This document shows, piece after piece, positions 26,889-35,566 of a stretch of DNA of 64,000 nucleotides. Position 1 is the stretch's first letter; each line of letters begins with the position of its first letter. The stretch covers positions 620,001 through 684,000 of the forward strand of contig CAWHEF010000002.1 of NCBI GenBank assembly GCA_963828385.1, in the 5' to 3' direction. This DNA comes from Bog-756 sp963828385. Its GTDB lineage: Bacteria; Actinomycetota; Acidimicrobiia; Acidimicrobiales; RAAP-2. The translations under genes were made by a program, and so were the position numbers. The notes beneath the pieces were generated by a model. That model was not told the origin of the DNA. It saw nothing but the letters and a program-made list of their open reading frames with translations, and did no database searches.

Positions 26889-27227
26889 ATGGCGAGTGCT
26901 GTCGCAGTACGGCTCGATTCGATCAAGTCAAAGGGAGGCGTGCGTTCGCGTGAGATAGCGCAGCTTCTTGAGACGACTCCCCAAACTATCTCTCGGTGGC
27001 AGACCGGGCGTGCGGAGCCCCAGCCGGATGGACTTCAGCGTTTGCTCACGCTCGAGTGGCTCGTGGAACGCCTTGCCGATCTCTATTCACCGGACGAAGC
27101 GCGCTTGTGGTTGTTCTCGCGTCATGCACTCCTCGACGGCAGGCGTCCCGCCGATATCATCGCGGAAGGCAAGACCGAAGACGTACTAACGCTGATTGAC
27201 CAGCTTCGCGACGGGGCCTACCTCTAA
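26889..27227 (+). CDS. Xre/MbcA/ParS-type antitoxin
   Basis: 112 residues. Helix-turn-helix at about residues 18-45 (REIAQLLETTPQTISRWQTG), then a DUF2384-like C-terminal part with YSPDEARLWLFSRHALLDGR and RPADIIAEGKTEDVL, the region that plugs the active site of RES toxins. ATG 26,889 is chosen because AGGAGG (26,875-26,880) sits 8 nt upstream. It is followed 15 nt later by the RES toxin. Expected to neutralise the toxin and repress the promoter. Confidence 0.88.
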   Translation: MASAVAVRLDSIKSKGGVRSREIAQLLETTPQTISRWQTGRAEPQPDGLQRLLTLEWLVERLADLYSPDEARLWLFSRHALLDGRRPADIIAEGKTEDVLTLIDQLRDGAYL

Positions 27228-27242
27228 CCATGGAACCACCTC

Positions 27243-27746
27243 ATGGTTTACGAGCCGCAGCTGCTCGACAAGCTCGAAGGGGTTGGGGGCGCACCACTCG
27301 ACACCATCCTTTGGCGTCACATGTTCAACGGACTCGATCCAGCCCGCGCCAATGCGCGCGGCGCGCGTTGGAATCCCCCTGGTGTAGCGGCGATCTACAC
27401 GAGCACCACACGTGAAACTGCATCTGCCGAGGCGGAGTACGCCATTGCCAGCCAACCCGTCCGTCCGAGCACGAGTCGGCAGCTCTACCAGGTCCGGGTC
27501 ACGGTCACGAACGTGATCGACATTTCGGACCGAGCTGTTCTTGCCGACCTTGGAATTGGCGATGACAACCTTAGGGCTGCAGACCAGGAGGTGTGTCGAA
27601 CTGTCGGCGGTGCGGCCCACTGGCTCGGTTTCGACGGCCTCCTGGTCCCATCGGCCCGCGCAGCGGGTACGAACCTCGTGCTCTACGCCGATCGACTCGA
27701 CGTGGATGCGGCGTTTGAGATTGTCGAACGCGAAGAACTGGAGTAG
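27243..27746 (+). CDS. RES-domain toxin (NAD+ phosphorylase type)
   Basis: 167 residues. The RES signature is clear: ILWRHMFNGLDPARANARGA, then RWNPPGVAAIYTSTTRETASAEAEY. RES toxins such as MbcT degrade NAD+. Arg24-type and Glu positions of the family pocket are present. It is preceded by its cognate Xre antitoxin on the same transcript. The upstream 415-aa gene is not a usual member of such modules. Confidence 0.88.
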   Translation: MVYEPQLLDKLEGVGGAPLDTILWRHMFNGLDPARANARGARWNPPGVAAIYTSTTRETASAEAEYAIASQPVRPSTSRQLYQVRVTVTNVIDISDRAVLADLGIGDDNLRAADQEVCRTVGGAAHWLGFDGLLVPSARAAGTNLVLYADRLDVDAAFEIVEREELE

Positions 27747-27809
27747 GAAGGGACGCCGATGGTCGACGAGGATGAGGAACAGCCGCTGCCATATACCACC
27801 GTGCTTCCG

Positions 27810-27963
27810 GACTTCGTCGACGTCGGCCTTGGCCACTCAGTTGCGTAGGCAGCTCTCCGAGATCCCCGAGATCGTCGGCCAGGGCAGCCATCAGCTTCGC
27901 TCGTTCTCGAGCCAGCTCGATGGTTCGTGCCCGGAAATCCCTCGGATGTGGTCGTGGCATCAA
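27810..27963 (-). pseudogene. IS3-type orfA remnant
   Basis: MMPRPHPRDFRARTIELARE is the opening of an IS3-family helix-turn-helix protein. After ADDLG a single extra G shifts the frame to ISESCLRN, then Trp has become a stop (TGA), then AKADVDE follows. Only about 50 codons survive. The start side is followed by the 45-bp terminal repeat at 27,979. Confidence 0.75.
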
Positions 27964-27978
27964 GGACTCCTTCCCGAG

Positions 27979-28023
27979 GTGCTATCACCCCAGCTCAGGT
28001 GTCCGGGAAGGCGAGGGATGCTC
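27979..28023 (+). repeat. 45-bp direct repeat, copy 1 (IS terminus)
   Basis: Identical to 34,895-34,939 at 42 of 45 positions (GTGCTATCACC ... GGGATGCTC), same orientation. It lies 16 nt upstream of the IS3 orfA remnant, so it is probably the element's end. It also supplies the last codons of the LuxR-type regulator. Confidence 0.8.
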
Positions 28024-28650
28024 AAATGCGCCCCGTTCGTACGCGAGCCTGGTGAGGTCGGCTCTCCTGCGCCGTCCGGTCTTGTCACGGATTCGGTCAA
28101 GGTGGGACCGCACCGTCCGAATGCTGATGAACATTCGCGCCGCTATGTCGGCGTCTGTTTCCCCCTGAGCGAGCATGGAGAGCAGCTCGAGCTCTCGTTT
28201 GGTGAGGGCGAAGGATTTGGTGTCGTGTCGGGCGCGGTTGTCTAGAATCAGATAGGCGGCCAGAATGGGAGATACGTAGGTGTTCCCGGATCCGACGATC
28301 CCGATCGCATGCACGATCTCGTCAGCTTCGGATGACTTCGTCAGATAGCCGCTGGCTCCGGCAGCGATGGCCTCGACGACATCCCCCCGGTTGTCGGACG
28401 CCGACACCACCAGGATGGCGCTAACCCGTTCGAGAACTCTAGTCACGGCCAGCCCACCAGCACCATCGGGAAGGTGCAGGTCAAGTACGACCACTCGGGC
28501 CTCTCCATAGTTGAGCGCCTCCATCTCGGCGAGACACGGTGCGGCTGCTGCCAGAACCAGGCCCTCAGCCCGCTCAATCGTTTGCATCAGGCCACGACGG
28601 TAGAGGGGGTGGTCCTCGATGACCGCTACGGGGATCAGCTCGGCACCCAT
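27985..28650 (-). CDS. NarL/LuxR-family response regulator
   Basis: 221 residues: receiver domain with VAVIEDHPLYRRG, phospho-acceptor Asp in VVVLDLHLPDG and Lys in SGYLTKSSEADE, then a LuxR helix-turn-helix with LTKRELELLSMLAQGETDAD and RTVRSHLDRIRDKTG. It overlaps the kinase gene by 16 nt, forming a two-component pair. The C-terminal residues (HPSPSRTPELG) come from the 45-bp repeat. Confidence 0.92.
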   Translation of the reverse strand: MGAELIPVAVIEDHPLYRRGLMQTIERAEGLVLAAAAPCLAEMEALNYGEARVVVLDLHLPDGAGGLAVTRVLERVSAILVVSASDNRGDVVEAIAAGASGYLTKSSEADEIVHAIGIVGSGNTYVSPILAAYLILDNRARHDTKSFALTKRELELLSMLAQGETDADIAARMFISIRTVRSHLDRIRDKTGRRRRADLTRLAYERGAFEHPSPSRTPELG

Positions 28651-29819
28651 AGTTCCACTCGCGTTCCGTCTCCCGGTTCTGACCAGAACGTCGCGCGTCC
28701 TCCAACTTCACTCAGCCTGGCCACGATCGAGTTGTCGATGCCGAATCTCCTTTGACCGTGCTCGAGGTCGAACCCACAGCCATGGTCCCGAACGGTCACC
28801 GCAACGCCGCCGGTGGTTGGGTTAGCAGCGTGCAGCACAGCCCGGTCAACGCCAGCGTGCTTTACGACGTTCAAGACCGCCTCACGGGTTGCGTCTCGAA
28901 GCGCCGCAGCCGCCTCAGGAGCAGGTTCGTCCCGGAACTCAGCGGTGACCACATTGAGCCTCAGTCCGCGGCGCGCCACCTCGGCGGCTATGTCCCCAAA
29001 CGCCGCCACGAGTCCACCGATAACCGCACCTCTGCCCGAGAGGGCTCCGCGAAGGTAGTCAGCTTCCCTTCTGGCCTCGTCTCGGACGTCATCGTCGCCA
29101 GCAAGGCCGGTGGCGATGGCTTCTAAGGTTTGGAGGGCCGAATCATGCAGCAGACGGTGCTCCTGATTGCGGGCTACTTCGGCGGCGGCTCGTGAACTCT
29201 CCAAAACTGCTGTCTGGCGGGCGCCGTCGACTTCTGTGGCCAGTTTGCGCGTCAGACCGATTACCACCCTGGCTACAACATAAAACGCGGGGTAGCTGAA
29301 CGTGTTGGCGATGGCAGTCGCCTCACGACCTGACCCGCCGAGCAGGGAGTCCCTCGTCGTCCCGGCATAGGCGACGGTGAGAGCGGCGACACTGGCGGTA
29401 CCTTCGACCGTGGACATGGCGAAGGCGTTGCCGATGCAGCTTCCGACCGTCAGCGGAAGCATCCAGTTGAGCGATGAGGTCCGATCCGCGGGAGACGTGG
29501 CCGCCCCTAGCATCACCAGGCCCGCCATCCCGAAAAGGGTGTCGCCGCGGGCGGCCATCAACTGGTGGCGACCCACGGACAGTCCGTGGTCGGCGAGCCA
29601 GAGAAGCTCGCCCAGAGCGCCGATGGCCAACACCGCGGCGATCTTCGAACGACGGTAGGCGCCGCGAGCGGTGACGACACAGCTGAAACCCTGGATGACG
29701 TGTACGCCGCGGATGGCCAACAAGGTCAAGAGGAGTGCTCGATCGATCCTCGCTTGGGTGGTTACCGGAGTCGAAAAAGGGGTAGTTCGACCCTGCCGGG
29801 ATCCTTTCGGCCAATCCAT
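28635..29819 (-). CDS. Membrane sensor histidine kinase (HisKA_3-like)
   Basis: About 394 residues from ATG 29,819. Five to six TM helices (residues 30-190), a dimerisation segment with the phospho-acceptor His in QEHRLLHDSALQTLEAIATG, then a GHKL ATPase with EAVLNVVKHAG (N box) and RDHGCGFD (G1). It pairs with the NarL-type regulator. The TM-rich head suggests it senses a membrane-linked cue. Divergent from the 89-aa gene. Confidence 0.9.
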   Translation of the reverse strand: MDWPKGSRQGRTTPFSTPVTTQARIDRALLLTLLAIRGVHVIQGFSCVVTARGAYRRSKIAAVLAIGALGELLWLADHGLSVGRHQLMAARGDTLFGMAGLVMLGAATSPADRTSSLNWMLPLTVGSCIGNAFAMSTVEGTASVAALTVAYAGTTRDSLLGGSGREATAIANTFSYPAFYVVARVVIGLTRKLATEVDGARQTAVLESSRAAAEVARNQEHRLLHDSALQTLEAIATGLAGDDDVRDEARREADYLRGALSGRGAVIGGLVAAFGDIAAEVARRGLRLNVVTAEFRDEPAPEAAAALRDATREAVLNVVKHAGVDRAVLHAANPTTGGVAVTVRDHGCGFDLEHGQRRFGIDNSIVARLSEVGGRATFWSEPGDGTRVELWVPS

Positions 29820-29844
29820 ACTTAGAGTAGTGTACGTGACCTGC

Positions 29845-30114
29845 ATGAACGGCGCTTCTGCGCGTTTAGAGGCCAGAGATCCGCTGCTTCAGGCCGGCCT
29901 TGAGCGGGCAGCTCGAGCAGCGGCACTGCGGATCGCCCAACCTGGTGAACCCGCTGCCCTTGCCATTCGCACCGCAGACACTGGCTCACCCCATGATGAG
30001 CTCGACGTCCTTTACGAGCCCGAGCGAACGGTGGTCACGGTCACGGGACAGCCGAGCGATGATGCGTGGATGGCCGTCCTGTGCATGATCCGACAACTCG
30101 TGACCGATCCCTGA
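29845..30114 (+). CDS. Small acidic/Ala-rich protein (89 aa), unknown
   Basis: 89 residues from ATG 29,845 (or GTG 29,836), 25 nt from the divergent kinase start. Contains AAALRIAQPGEPAALAIRTA and a beta-like LYEPERTVVTVTGQPSDDAW. No TM segment and no recognised family. A TAGAGT hexamer at 29,824-29,829 could be its -10 box. Coding is supported by balanced composition and length, not by homology. Confidence 0.5.
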   Translation: MNGASARLEARDPLLQAGLERAARAAALRIAQPGEPAALAIRTADTGSPHDELDVLYEPERTVVTVTGQPSDDAWMAVLCMIRQLVTDP

Positions 30115-30489
30115 AGCTCGAAACCTGGGAGCCTCGACGCCCAAACGATCGGACGATACTGCTTTGGGTTACTTGGCAAATTGAGCGTTCTCGACGTAAC
30201 ACTCAACTGTCAGTCGGCGCAGACTGCAGCGGTCGATCTGCATTGTTCGAGTCCCTCAAAAGCGCCGAATCGCGACACCGTGTCGCAGCCAAGGCCGAAG
30301 ACTGACATAGGTCGAATCACCTCACAGGGGCGGCGGAATTGCCCAAGCAGAAAGGGGTAGCTTTCCCTCTCCCGTTTGAGGTCTCGATACCCCATCGTAG
30401 AGGGAGGCAAGGGCTCGGGATGAGTCAGTCCAGCGGCACAGCTGGCCGATTGTGTCAGTTGTGCGAATCTCACTGACGCGGAGGGCAAC
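30115..30489. other. Intergenic region before the ATPase operon
   Basis: 375 bp without a convincing gene. It must hold the promoter of the co-directional genes 30,490-34,818. A short inverted stretch CCCTCT ... AGAGGG (30,367-30,404) is visible, but nothing diagnostic. Confidence 0.4.
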
Positions 30490-31291
30490 ATGGACATTGG
30501 AATATTGACCCATGGTGCGGTCCCGAGTGATCCGACGACCAAGTTCCGCCGGGTTCTGCGCAACTTCGGGTTCATCGGCATCCTATTGGGGGGAATCGGT
30601 TTAGGGTCCAAGGACGTGGGCGGGTCCTTGCTCCTCCTCCTCATTGGGCTGGTCCTTCTGGCGCCCTGGGGAGTGGCCAAGTGGCAGTCGCTTCAGACTC
30701 GACACGATGACCTGGCGCTCGCCGCGGAACTGGGCGCAACTCTCAAAGTAGGGCAGCTGCCCCCGTCAGTAGAGACTTCTCAACTGGCTGCCCACCACCA
30801 GCAGCTCGAGCCCGGTGAGATCTGCTACGTGGACGGGGCCCCAATAGTTCTCTACTCGTTCTACGGGGACCCGGTCCTTATACATCAGGGTGTGGTGGTC
30901 GCATTCGGATCGCCGCTCGCCTGGGCGATGACGATCATCGGGAACCTGATGTTCTGGAGTCACCGCCGCAAGAAAGTGAAAAAGGCGGCGCCGCGCTCGG
31001 CGCGATCCCGAACCGGGACAGCTGTGGGTGACCGATCGACGCTTTGTGTTGCACGGCCTCACAGGCAACCAGGTGTGGGTGCAGTTGCGCTATGAGAGTG
31101 TGGGGCTACCGTCGCTCGACAAGGACGGCATCATCTTGCAATTACCAGAGCTCGACGCGCCCGCCAAGGTTCGTCTCCGGGCTCCCACCACTATTTACGT
31201 GCTGTATCGATATGTCTCCTTGCAGCAGATCTTCACCGTTCCCCAGCCGTGGTGGTCGCGCAAGTCGGCTTTGCTGGCGAGCGGACGCTGA
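30490..31291 (+). pseudogene. Membrane protein with PH-like domain, frameshifted
   Basis: Opens at ATG 30,490 behind GGAGGGCAAC. One or two TM helices (GFIGILLGGIGLG, LLLLLIGLVLLAPWG), then a beta-rich region. The frame breaks near 30,990-31,005: the continuation is DPEPGQLWVTDRRFVLHG, and the strand pattern continues to YRYVSLQQIFTVPQPWWSRK. The LWVTDRRFVL type of segment resembles bacterial PH-like (bPH) membrane proteins. Intact length would be about 267 residues. It is the first gene of the operon. Confidence 0.65.
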
Positions 31292-31318
31292 TCTTCCCAG
31301 CCCGAACAAGGAGGCACT

Positions 31319-32146
31319 ATGCAGAGATGCAGGAACTGCGGGACGGCCAATGACGAAGGGGGCGCCTTCTGTGAGGGCTGCGGGCAGCCACTCACCGACT
31401 CCGGAGCCCCATCCGGGTCGTCGCAAACCGACACTGTCCCCCGTACTTTGGTGGCGCGCACGTCCGAATCCGGAAGACCAACATCCGTGCCCTCCGGTAC
31501 CGCGCCGATCAGACCGAAGGTTTCCACCATACCGGGGACGAACATCGCCCTCAGCGAGGGAGAGACGCTGTGGCGGACTTATCCCATCCTCCACTTCCGG
31601 CCCTTTCGGCGAAGTGCCCACGGCACGCTGTTCGTGACCGACTCACGTATCGTGCTGCGCGCCGACTCCCGCAAGCTGACCGGGCGAACCTCACTGCTCG
31701 AGGAGGTCAACCTCGAATCTGTCACTGGCTTTGGCAGCTACATCGACCGTGGTCTGGGAATACTCGGCACGCTGGTGCTCATCATTGCGACCATCGTGGG
31801 ATTCCTCCAGCTCGTCAACGGTAACAAGCCCTCTGGAATCATCATCCTCTTCCTGGTCGCCCTTGTAGTCATCGCGAGCTATTACTACGGCCGATTGGGG
31901 CTGCAGATCTACTGCAGTCAAGCCACCCCAGGCCCCGTCGCCTTCGGGAGGTTCGGGACCAGTAGATTCCAAGGACTTCTGGGCCCGTTGAGCATCATCG
32001 GTGGCATAATCGGTGGCGTCCAGGCCTCCGATGTTCTCTATTGCTTCCCCGAGACTAATGCCGACGACATCGTTGCCGAGCTGGGGGCCCTGGTCTTTGA
32101 CCTGAATCGCAAGGGAACATTGGCGGGCACCCAGTGGGAATCGTGA
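31319..32146 (+). CDS. Zinc-ribbon membrane protein with PH-like region
   Basis: 275 residues. Residues 4-24 form a double CxxC zinc ribbon (CRNCGTANDEGGAFCEGCG); then a Ser/Pro/Thr-rich linker; a beta region LFVTDSRIVLRADSRKL like the PH-like segment of the upstream gene; two TM helices (GILGTLVLIIATIVGFLQLV, GIIILFLVALVVIASYYYG); and a final domain with a hydrophobic GPLSIIGGIIGG. ATG 31,319 follows AAGGAGG. Probably a cytoplasm-facing membrane sensor or scaffold for the ATPase (inference). Confidence 0.75.
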   Translation: MQRCRNCGTANDEGGAFCEGCGQPLTDSGAPSGSSQTDTVPRTLVARTSESGRPTSVPSGTAPIRPKVSTIPGTNIALSEGETLWRTYPILHFRPFRRSAHGTLFVTDSRIVLRADSRKLTGRTSLLEEVNLESVTGFGSYIDRGLGILGTLVLIIATIVGFLQLVNGNKPSGIIILFLVALVVIASYYYGRLGLQIYCSQATPGPVAFGRFGTSRFQGLLGPLSIIGGIIGGVQASDVLYCFPETNADDIVAELGALVFDLNRKGTLAGTQWES

Positions 32147-32183
32147 CAGTCCGTCTCCTCGCCCTCGCGGATGGGCTGGCACG

Positions 32184-33494
32184 GTGAACGAGTCAGGCGG
32201 GCACGTGGACGTAGCGATCCTCGAGGGGACGACGGTTGCGGCCACCCCCAGGGTCGCCGGTGCTCCACCGGGTACCCCGGCCATGACGGTGCTCGAAGGC
32301 CCCGACGGGATTATCCGCCTCGACGAGAGCCTGCTCTCCAAGCACCTACTGTTCCTCGGCAGCATAGGGTCGGGCAAGACGAACGCCATGATGCATGTGG
32401 TCCGGGAATTGCGTCACAACGCAGGCCCCGACGATGTGTTCGTGATATTTGACACCAAGGGTGACTACCTGGCCGAGCTCTATCGGGAAGACGACGTGGT
32501 GCTGGCGAACGAACGCCATCCCGGACCAGGAGGTCGAATCTGGAACATCTTTCAGGATCTCCTGTCGGGCGACCTCGACGAGCGGGGCGACGAAATCTTC
32601 GAGATCGCCAGCACCATCTTCGCCGACCAGCTCGACAACGCCGGCGAGAACCTCTTCTTCGCTGCGGGAGCTCGCGACGTGTTCGCGGCCGTGGTCGACG
32701 CGATGGCGCGTGAGGTCGCCGGCCATTCGAACGATTCGCTCCGAAAGAAGCTGGAGAGCTCCCGTGAGGAGCTGATTGCGCTCATCAGCGCCCACGACGA
32801 CCTGGCGGGAGCCCGCCACTACCTCGAGGGCTCTGGCAACGCTCCGAGGGCGGTCATGGCGTTCATGCAGCAATCGATCCGGGCGGCGTTCTCCGGAGCC
32901 TTCCGCGAGCCGGGTGACTTCTCGGTCCGCCGCTTCGTGCGGGGAAAGAGAGCACGAGCGCTGTTCGTGGAGTACGACATAGCGGCCGGCAGTCTCCTCC
33001 TCCCCATTTATCGGGTGCTCATCGACCTGGCCATCAAGGAAGGCTTGGGCCGGAACCGGGCCAAGGGGAACGTCTTCGTGCTGCTGGACGAGTTCTCGTT
33101 GCTTCCACAGCTGACCCACGTGGCCGACGGGATTAATTTCGGCCGGTCCCTCGGACTCAAGTTCCTGGTCGGCTCGCAGAACGTTCGCCAGGTGTACCAC
33201 GCCTATGACGAGGATGTCGGTAACAGCATCCTTTCGGGCTTCGGGACCGTCTTCGCCTTCCGCCTCATGGACCAGGTCAGCCGGGAGCTGGTGAGCGAGC
33301 GCTTCGGCGCCAACCGCAAGCAGGTGACCAGCGAGCTGGCCGTGCGGGCCAAGGGGCTGCAACAGGACGTCGTCCTCGGGCAAGTGATCGAGGATTGGGC
33401 CCTGTCGTCCCTCGAGATCGGCGAGGCAGTGGTCAGCTTGCCCACGGGCTCACCGTTCTGCTTTCGGGTCTCGCGTTTCGAAGGGAAGTCCTGA
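32184..33494 (+). CDS. TraD/HerA-like membrane-associated ATPase
   Basis: 436-residue P-loop ATPase of the FtsK-HerA superfamily, closest in layout to VirD4/TraD coupling proteins. Walker A LGSIGSGKTNAM (residues 59-70), DVFVIFDTKGDY after it, Walker B VFVLLDEFSLLP near residue 295, and a sensor-like VGSQNVRQVYHAYDED. It lacks the N-terminal TM helices of VirD4, so partners would have to provide membrane attachment. No relaxase or T4SS channel gene is nearby. It would energise movement of DNA or protein. GTG 32,184; the stop overlaps the next ATG by one base. Confidence 0.85.
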   Translation: MNESGGHVDVAILEGTTVAATPRVAGAPPGTPAMTVLEGPDGIIRLDESLLSKHLLFLGSIGSGKTNAMMHVVRELRHNAGPDDVFVIFDTKGDYLAELYREDDVVLANERHPGPGGRIWNIFQDLLSGDLDERGDEIFEIASTIFADQLDNAGENLFFAAGARDVFAAVVDAMAREVAGHSNDSLRKKLESSREELIALISAHDDLAGARHYLEGSGNAPRAVMAFMQQSIRAAFSGAFREPGDFSVRRFVRGKRARALFVEYDIAAGSLLLPIYRVLIDLAIKEGLGRNRAKGNVFVLLDEFSLLPQLTHVADGINFGRSLGLKFLVGSQNVRQVYHAYDEDVGNSILSGFGTVFAFRLMDQVSRELVSERFGANRKQVTSELAVRAKGLQQDVVLGQVIEDWALSSLEIGEAVVSLPTGSPFCFRVSRFEGKS

Positions 33495-34048
33495 TGGGCG
33501 TGTTGATGCCAGTGGGCACACCGGGCGGGATCAATTCGGGGTTCGCCGCCCTCCCCGACGGGTCAGGCATCGTCCAGCTCGGCAGCCACACCCTCGCGCT
33601 TGACGGAGAGCGCTACCGCATGTGGGAGTTCACCGCCAATGTGCCGTCCACCGAGACCCTCATGGAGTGGGCGACGGCGCTGGGCATCGACCAGCCGGAC
33701 GGCCTGCTGCGCACCCTCAAGGACGCCGAGCTGATCGTGGAGGAGCGGGCCGACCCTCGCATCCTGGCCGGACGGGTTGCCATCCGCTTCGTGGGGATCG
33801 GGCTCGGGAACGGCAACGACCCGGCTTCCCCGTTCGTGTTGCGCGGCAGGGATGGGTCACGCGTTCAGTGCGGTTTGTTCGTCTACGAGGCGCTGCTTCG
33901 CTCCGACGGTGTGCGTTCGATTTTGGCGATCTGCGATGAAATCCAGACCGAGGCTCCCTCAGAAGCCTCCTTCCTCGGTGAAACCATGACGTCGCTGCCC
34001 GTGCTCGTCCGTGACGGGGTGGTCCGCCTCGATGCAGCCGTCCGATGA
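33494..34048 (+). CDS. Unknown 184-aa protein, tandem winged-helix-like
   Basis: Begins on the ATPase stop (TGATG) and overlaps the next gene by 4 nt, so all three are translationally coupled. Two similar halves can be seen: ERYRMWEFTANVPSTETLME with LRTLKDAELIVEERAD, and CGLFVYEALLRSDGVRSILA with LPVLVRDGVVRLDA. Each has three short helices and a terminal hairpin, like a winged helix. No signal peptide or catalytic motif. It may be an adaptor for the ATPase (inference). Confidence 0.75.
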   Translation: MGVLMPVGTPGGINSGFAALPDGSGIVQLGSHTLALDGERYRMWEFTANVPSTETLMEWATALGIDQPDGLLRTLKDAELIVEERADPRILAGRVAIRFVGIGLGNGNDPASPFVLRGRDGSRVQCGLFVYEALLRSDGVRSILAICDEIQTEAPSEASFLGETMTSLPVLVRDGVVRLDAAVR

Positions 34049-34818
34049 TCAGTGACCTCGGGGGTCTCTACAAGGCGTTCCAGGTTGGCACGGTGGTGCT
34101 GAGCGGAGTTGCGTCTTCGTTAACTGGGGGAACCGCCCTGCCTGGCGTTCTACCTGACCCTGCGAGTCTTACCTCGCCGGCGGCCATCGCCGGAGATGTT
34201 GCGATAACTGACGTGCTCCAACCGGGCATGGACGCAGCCAACGTCACCCAAGCGGTCACCGGGAACTTCGAAACGCTCGGCTCCGGCATCGTGGCCAACA
34301 GCCCGACTGTCCCGACCAGCGAGCCCATACCGCCCCCAGTGCCTCTCACTCCCGAGGAGACACAGCTCGGCGTCTGGGAGGACGCCCGGAATCGAGAACT
34401 GTCGAAGGGCTTGGACGCACCCCCTTCAGACGCCAATACCGCCGCAGAGATGCCCCCCCGGGACCCTCCGGGCCCGACCGAGCCCCACGTCGATGGGGTG
34501 AATTCACCTGTCATGGAGAGCGATGTCGGCCCTCTGAGGATGGATCCCGAGACAATCAGTGCTATTGAGGGCGGTGCTCCAATGGAGAAGCTGCAACAGA
34601 TCCAGGAGCTGCAACAAGATCCGCTCACGTCTTTCATGTCCCACGATGAGTATGCGAGTCGGGTGGAGGACATTGTTGAAGGAGGCTCGGGCGTGGCCGA
34701 GGACATGAGCGAGGACACGGATGGCGGTGGTGGAGACGGGGACGACGACGCGGACGCGGAGGACGACGGTGACACCGATAGCGCCGAGGATGTGGACGAC
34801 GATGCCGATACAGGCTGA
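34045..34818 (+). CDS. Unknown acidic-tailed protein (257 aa), ATPase-operon member
   Basis: Starts within the previous stop (ATGA). The first 60 residues are mildly hydrophobic and Gly/Ala/Ser-rich (YKAFQVGTVVLSGVASSLTG); a Pro/Thr-rich linker follows (VPTSEPIPPPVPLTPEETQ), then a short helical part with MEKLQQIQELQQDP, and a run of about 35 mostly Asp/Glu/Gly residues at the C-terminus. There is no Cys and no standard signal peptide. Its place next to an ATPase suggests a translocated substrate or structural subunit (inference). Confidence 0.7.
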   Translation: MISDLGGLYKAFQVGTVVLSGVASSLTGGTALPGVLPDPASLTSPAAIAGDVAITDVLQPGMDAANVTQAVTGNFETLGSGIVANSPTVPTSEPIPPPVPLTPEETQLGVWEDARNRELSKGLDAPPSDANTAAEMPPRDPPGPTEPHVDGVNSPVMESDVGPLRMDPETISAIEGGAPMEKLQQIQELQQDPLTSFMSHDEYASRVEDIVEGGSGVAEDMSEDTDGGGGDGDDDADAEDDGDTDSAEDVDDDADTG

Positions 34819-34894
34819 GGTGCTCGATGTAGCCATAGCGCGAGCACGCAACCTCGAACGTGTGGGCGCCGAAAACCTCATCCAGCGCTCGACC
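34802..34894 (+). pseudogene. Truncated start of a further operon gene
   Basis: From ATG 34,802, overlapping the acidic-tail gene by 17 nt, about 31 codons read AEVLDVAIARARNLERVGAE, a normal-looking amphipathic helix. The frame then enters the 45-bp IS-end repeat at 34,895 and becomes nonsense. The operon therefore seems to have lost its last gene(s) here. Confidence 0.5.
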
Positions 34895-34939
34895 GTGCTA
34901 TCACCTCAGCTCACGTGTCCGGGAAGGCGCGGGATGCTC
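34895..34939 (+). repeat. 45-bp direct repeat, copy 2
   Basis: Same orientation as 27,979-28,023, three mismatches in 45. Together the copies bracket the two-component genes and the ATPase operon. No transposase gene is attached at this copy. Confidence 0.8.
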
Positions 34940-35566
34940 GTGGTCCGTCACCCGTTCACGTTGCTGTGCGTTCGCCGGACTGTGGGCGACCCATCGTCAC
35001 GGTGGATCACACGAAGTAAATCCAAGGAAAATCGATTCGCCGACTGGATAGGCTGAAATTATGTTGCGTCCTGAAAACTGGACCAGACCTGCGGGTGCAA
35101 GTCCCGTCTGGGTAATCGCCGGAGAGCCCAGTAGCAGGCCCCGGTCAGTCGGAGAGATCCGGCTGGCTGAGCGGGGTGTCAAAAGCCTCTTTGGAGGGAG
35201 CAAGCGTGCGGGCCGTAGTGCCACCAGGCGCGAGTCCTGCAGCCTCGTCACACTCACAACGGGGGAGCCGAGCCGCTCATATCACGGCGAAGGCCCATGT
35301 CCGACCTACCGGCCCTCCGGAATGCCCTTGGTCGGGTCCCCTCGGGGTACGGGGAGCGGCACGTACGCACGGTTTGGTTCGGAACAGGAGAGACCCGTCT
35401 TTCCAGCCTTGTCAGCAAAGACCGCTCGGATAAGCCAGTGGTGAAACCGAGCGGAGGGAAGCGGGAGTCCGACGGGGTCGTAGTACTGCCGATCGCCGGG
35501 AGGAACCCGGCAGGAGGGAAGGGCCCCGACTTCGGTCACGCCGGGAACAGAGGAACGAGTGAGGGC

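Noticed and set aside
32184..33494. ATPase as proof of a conjugative element
   Set aside because: No relaxase, VirB4-like ATPase or channel proteins are in the island, so conjugation cannot be claimed.
34719..34815. GAC/GAT-rich run as a possible CRISPR-like or satellite repeat
   Set aside because: It encodes the Asp/Glu-rich tail of the 257-aa protein; units are irregular and there are no spacers.
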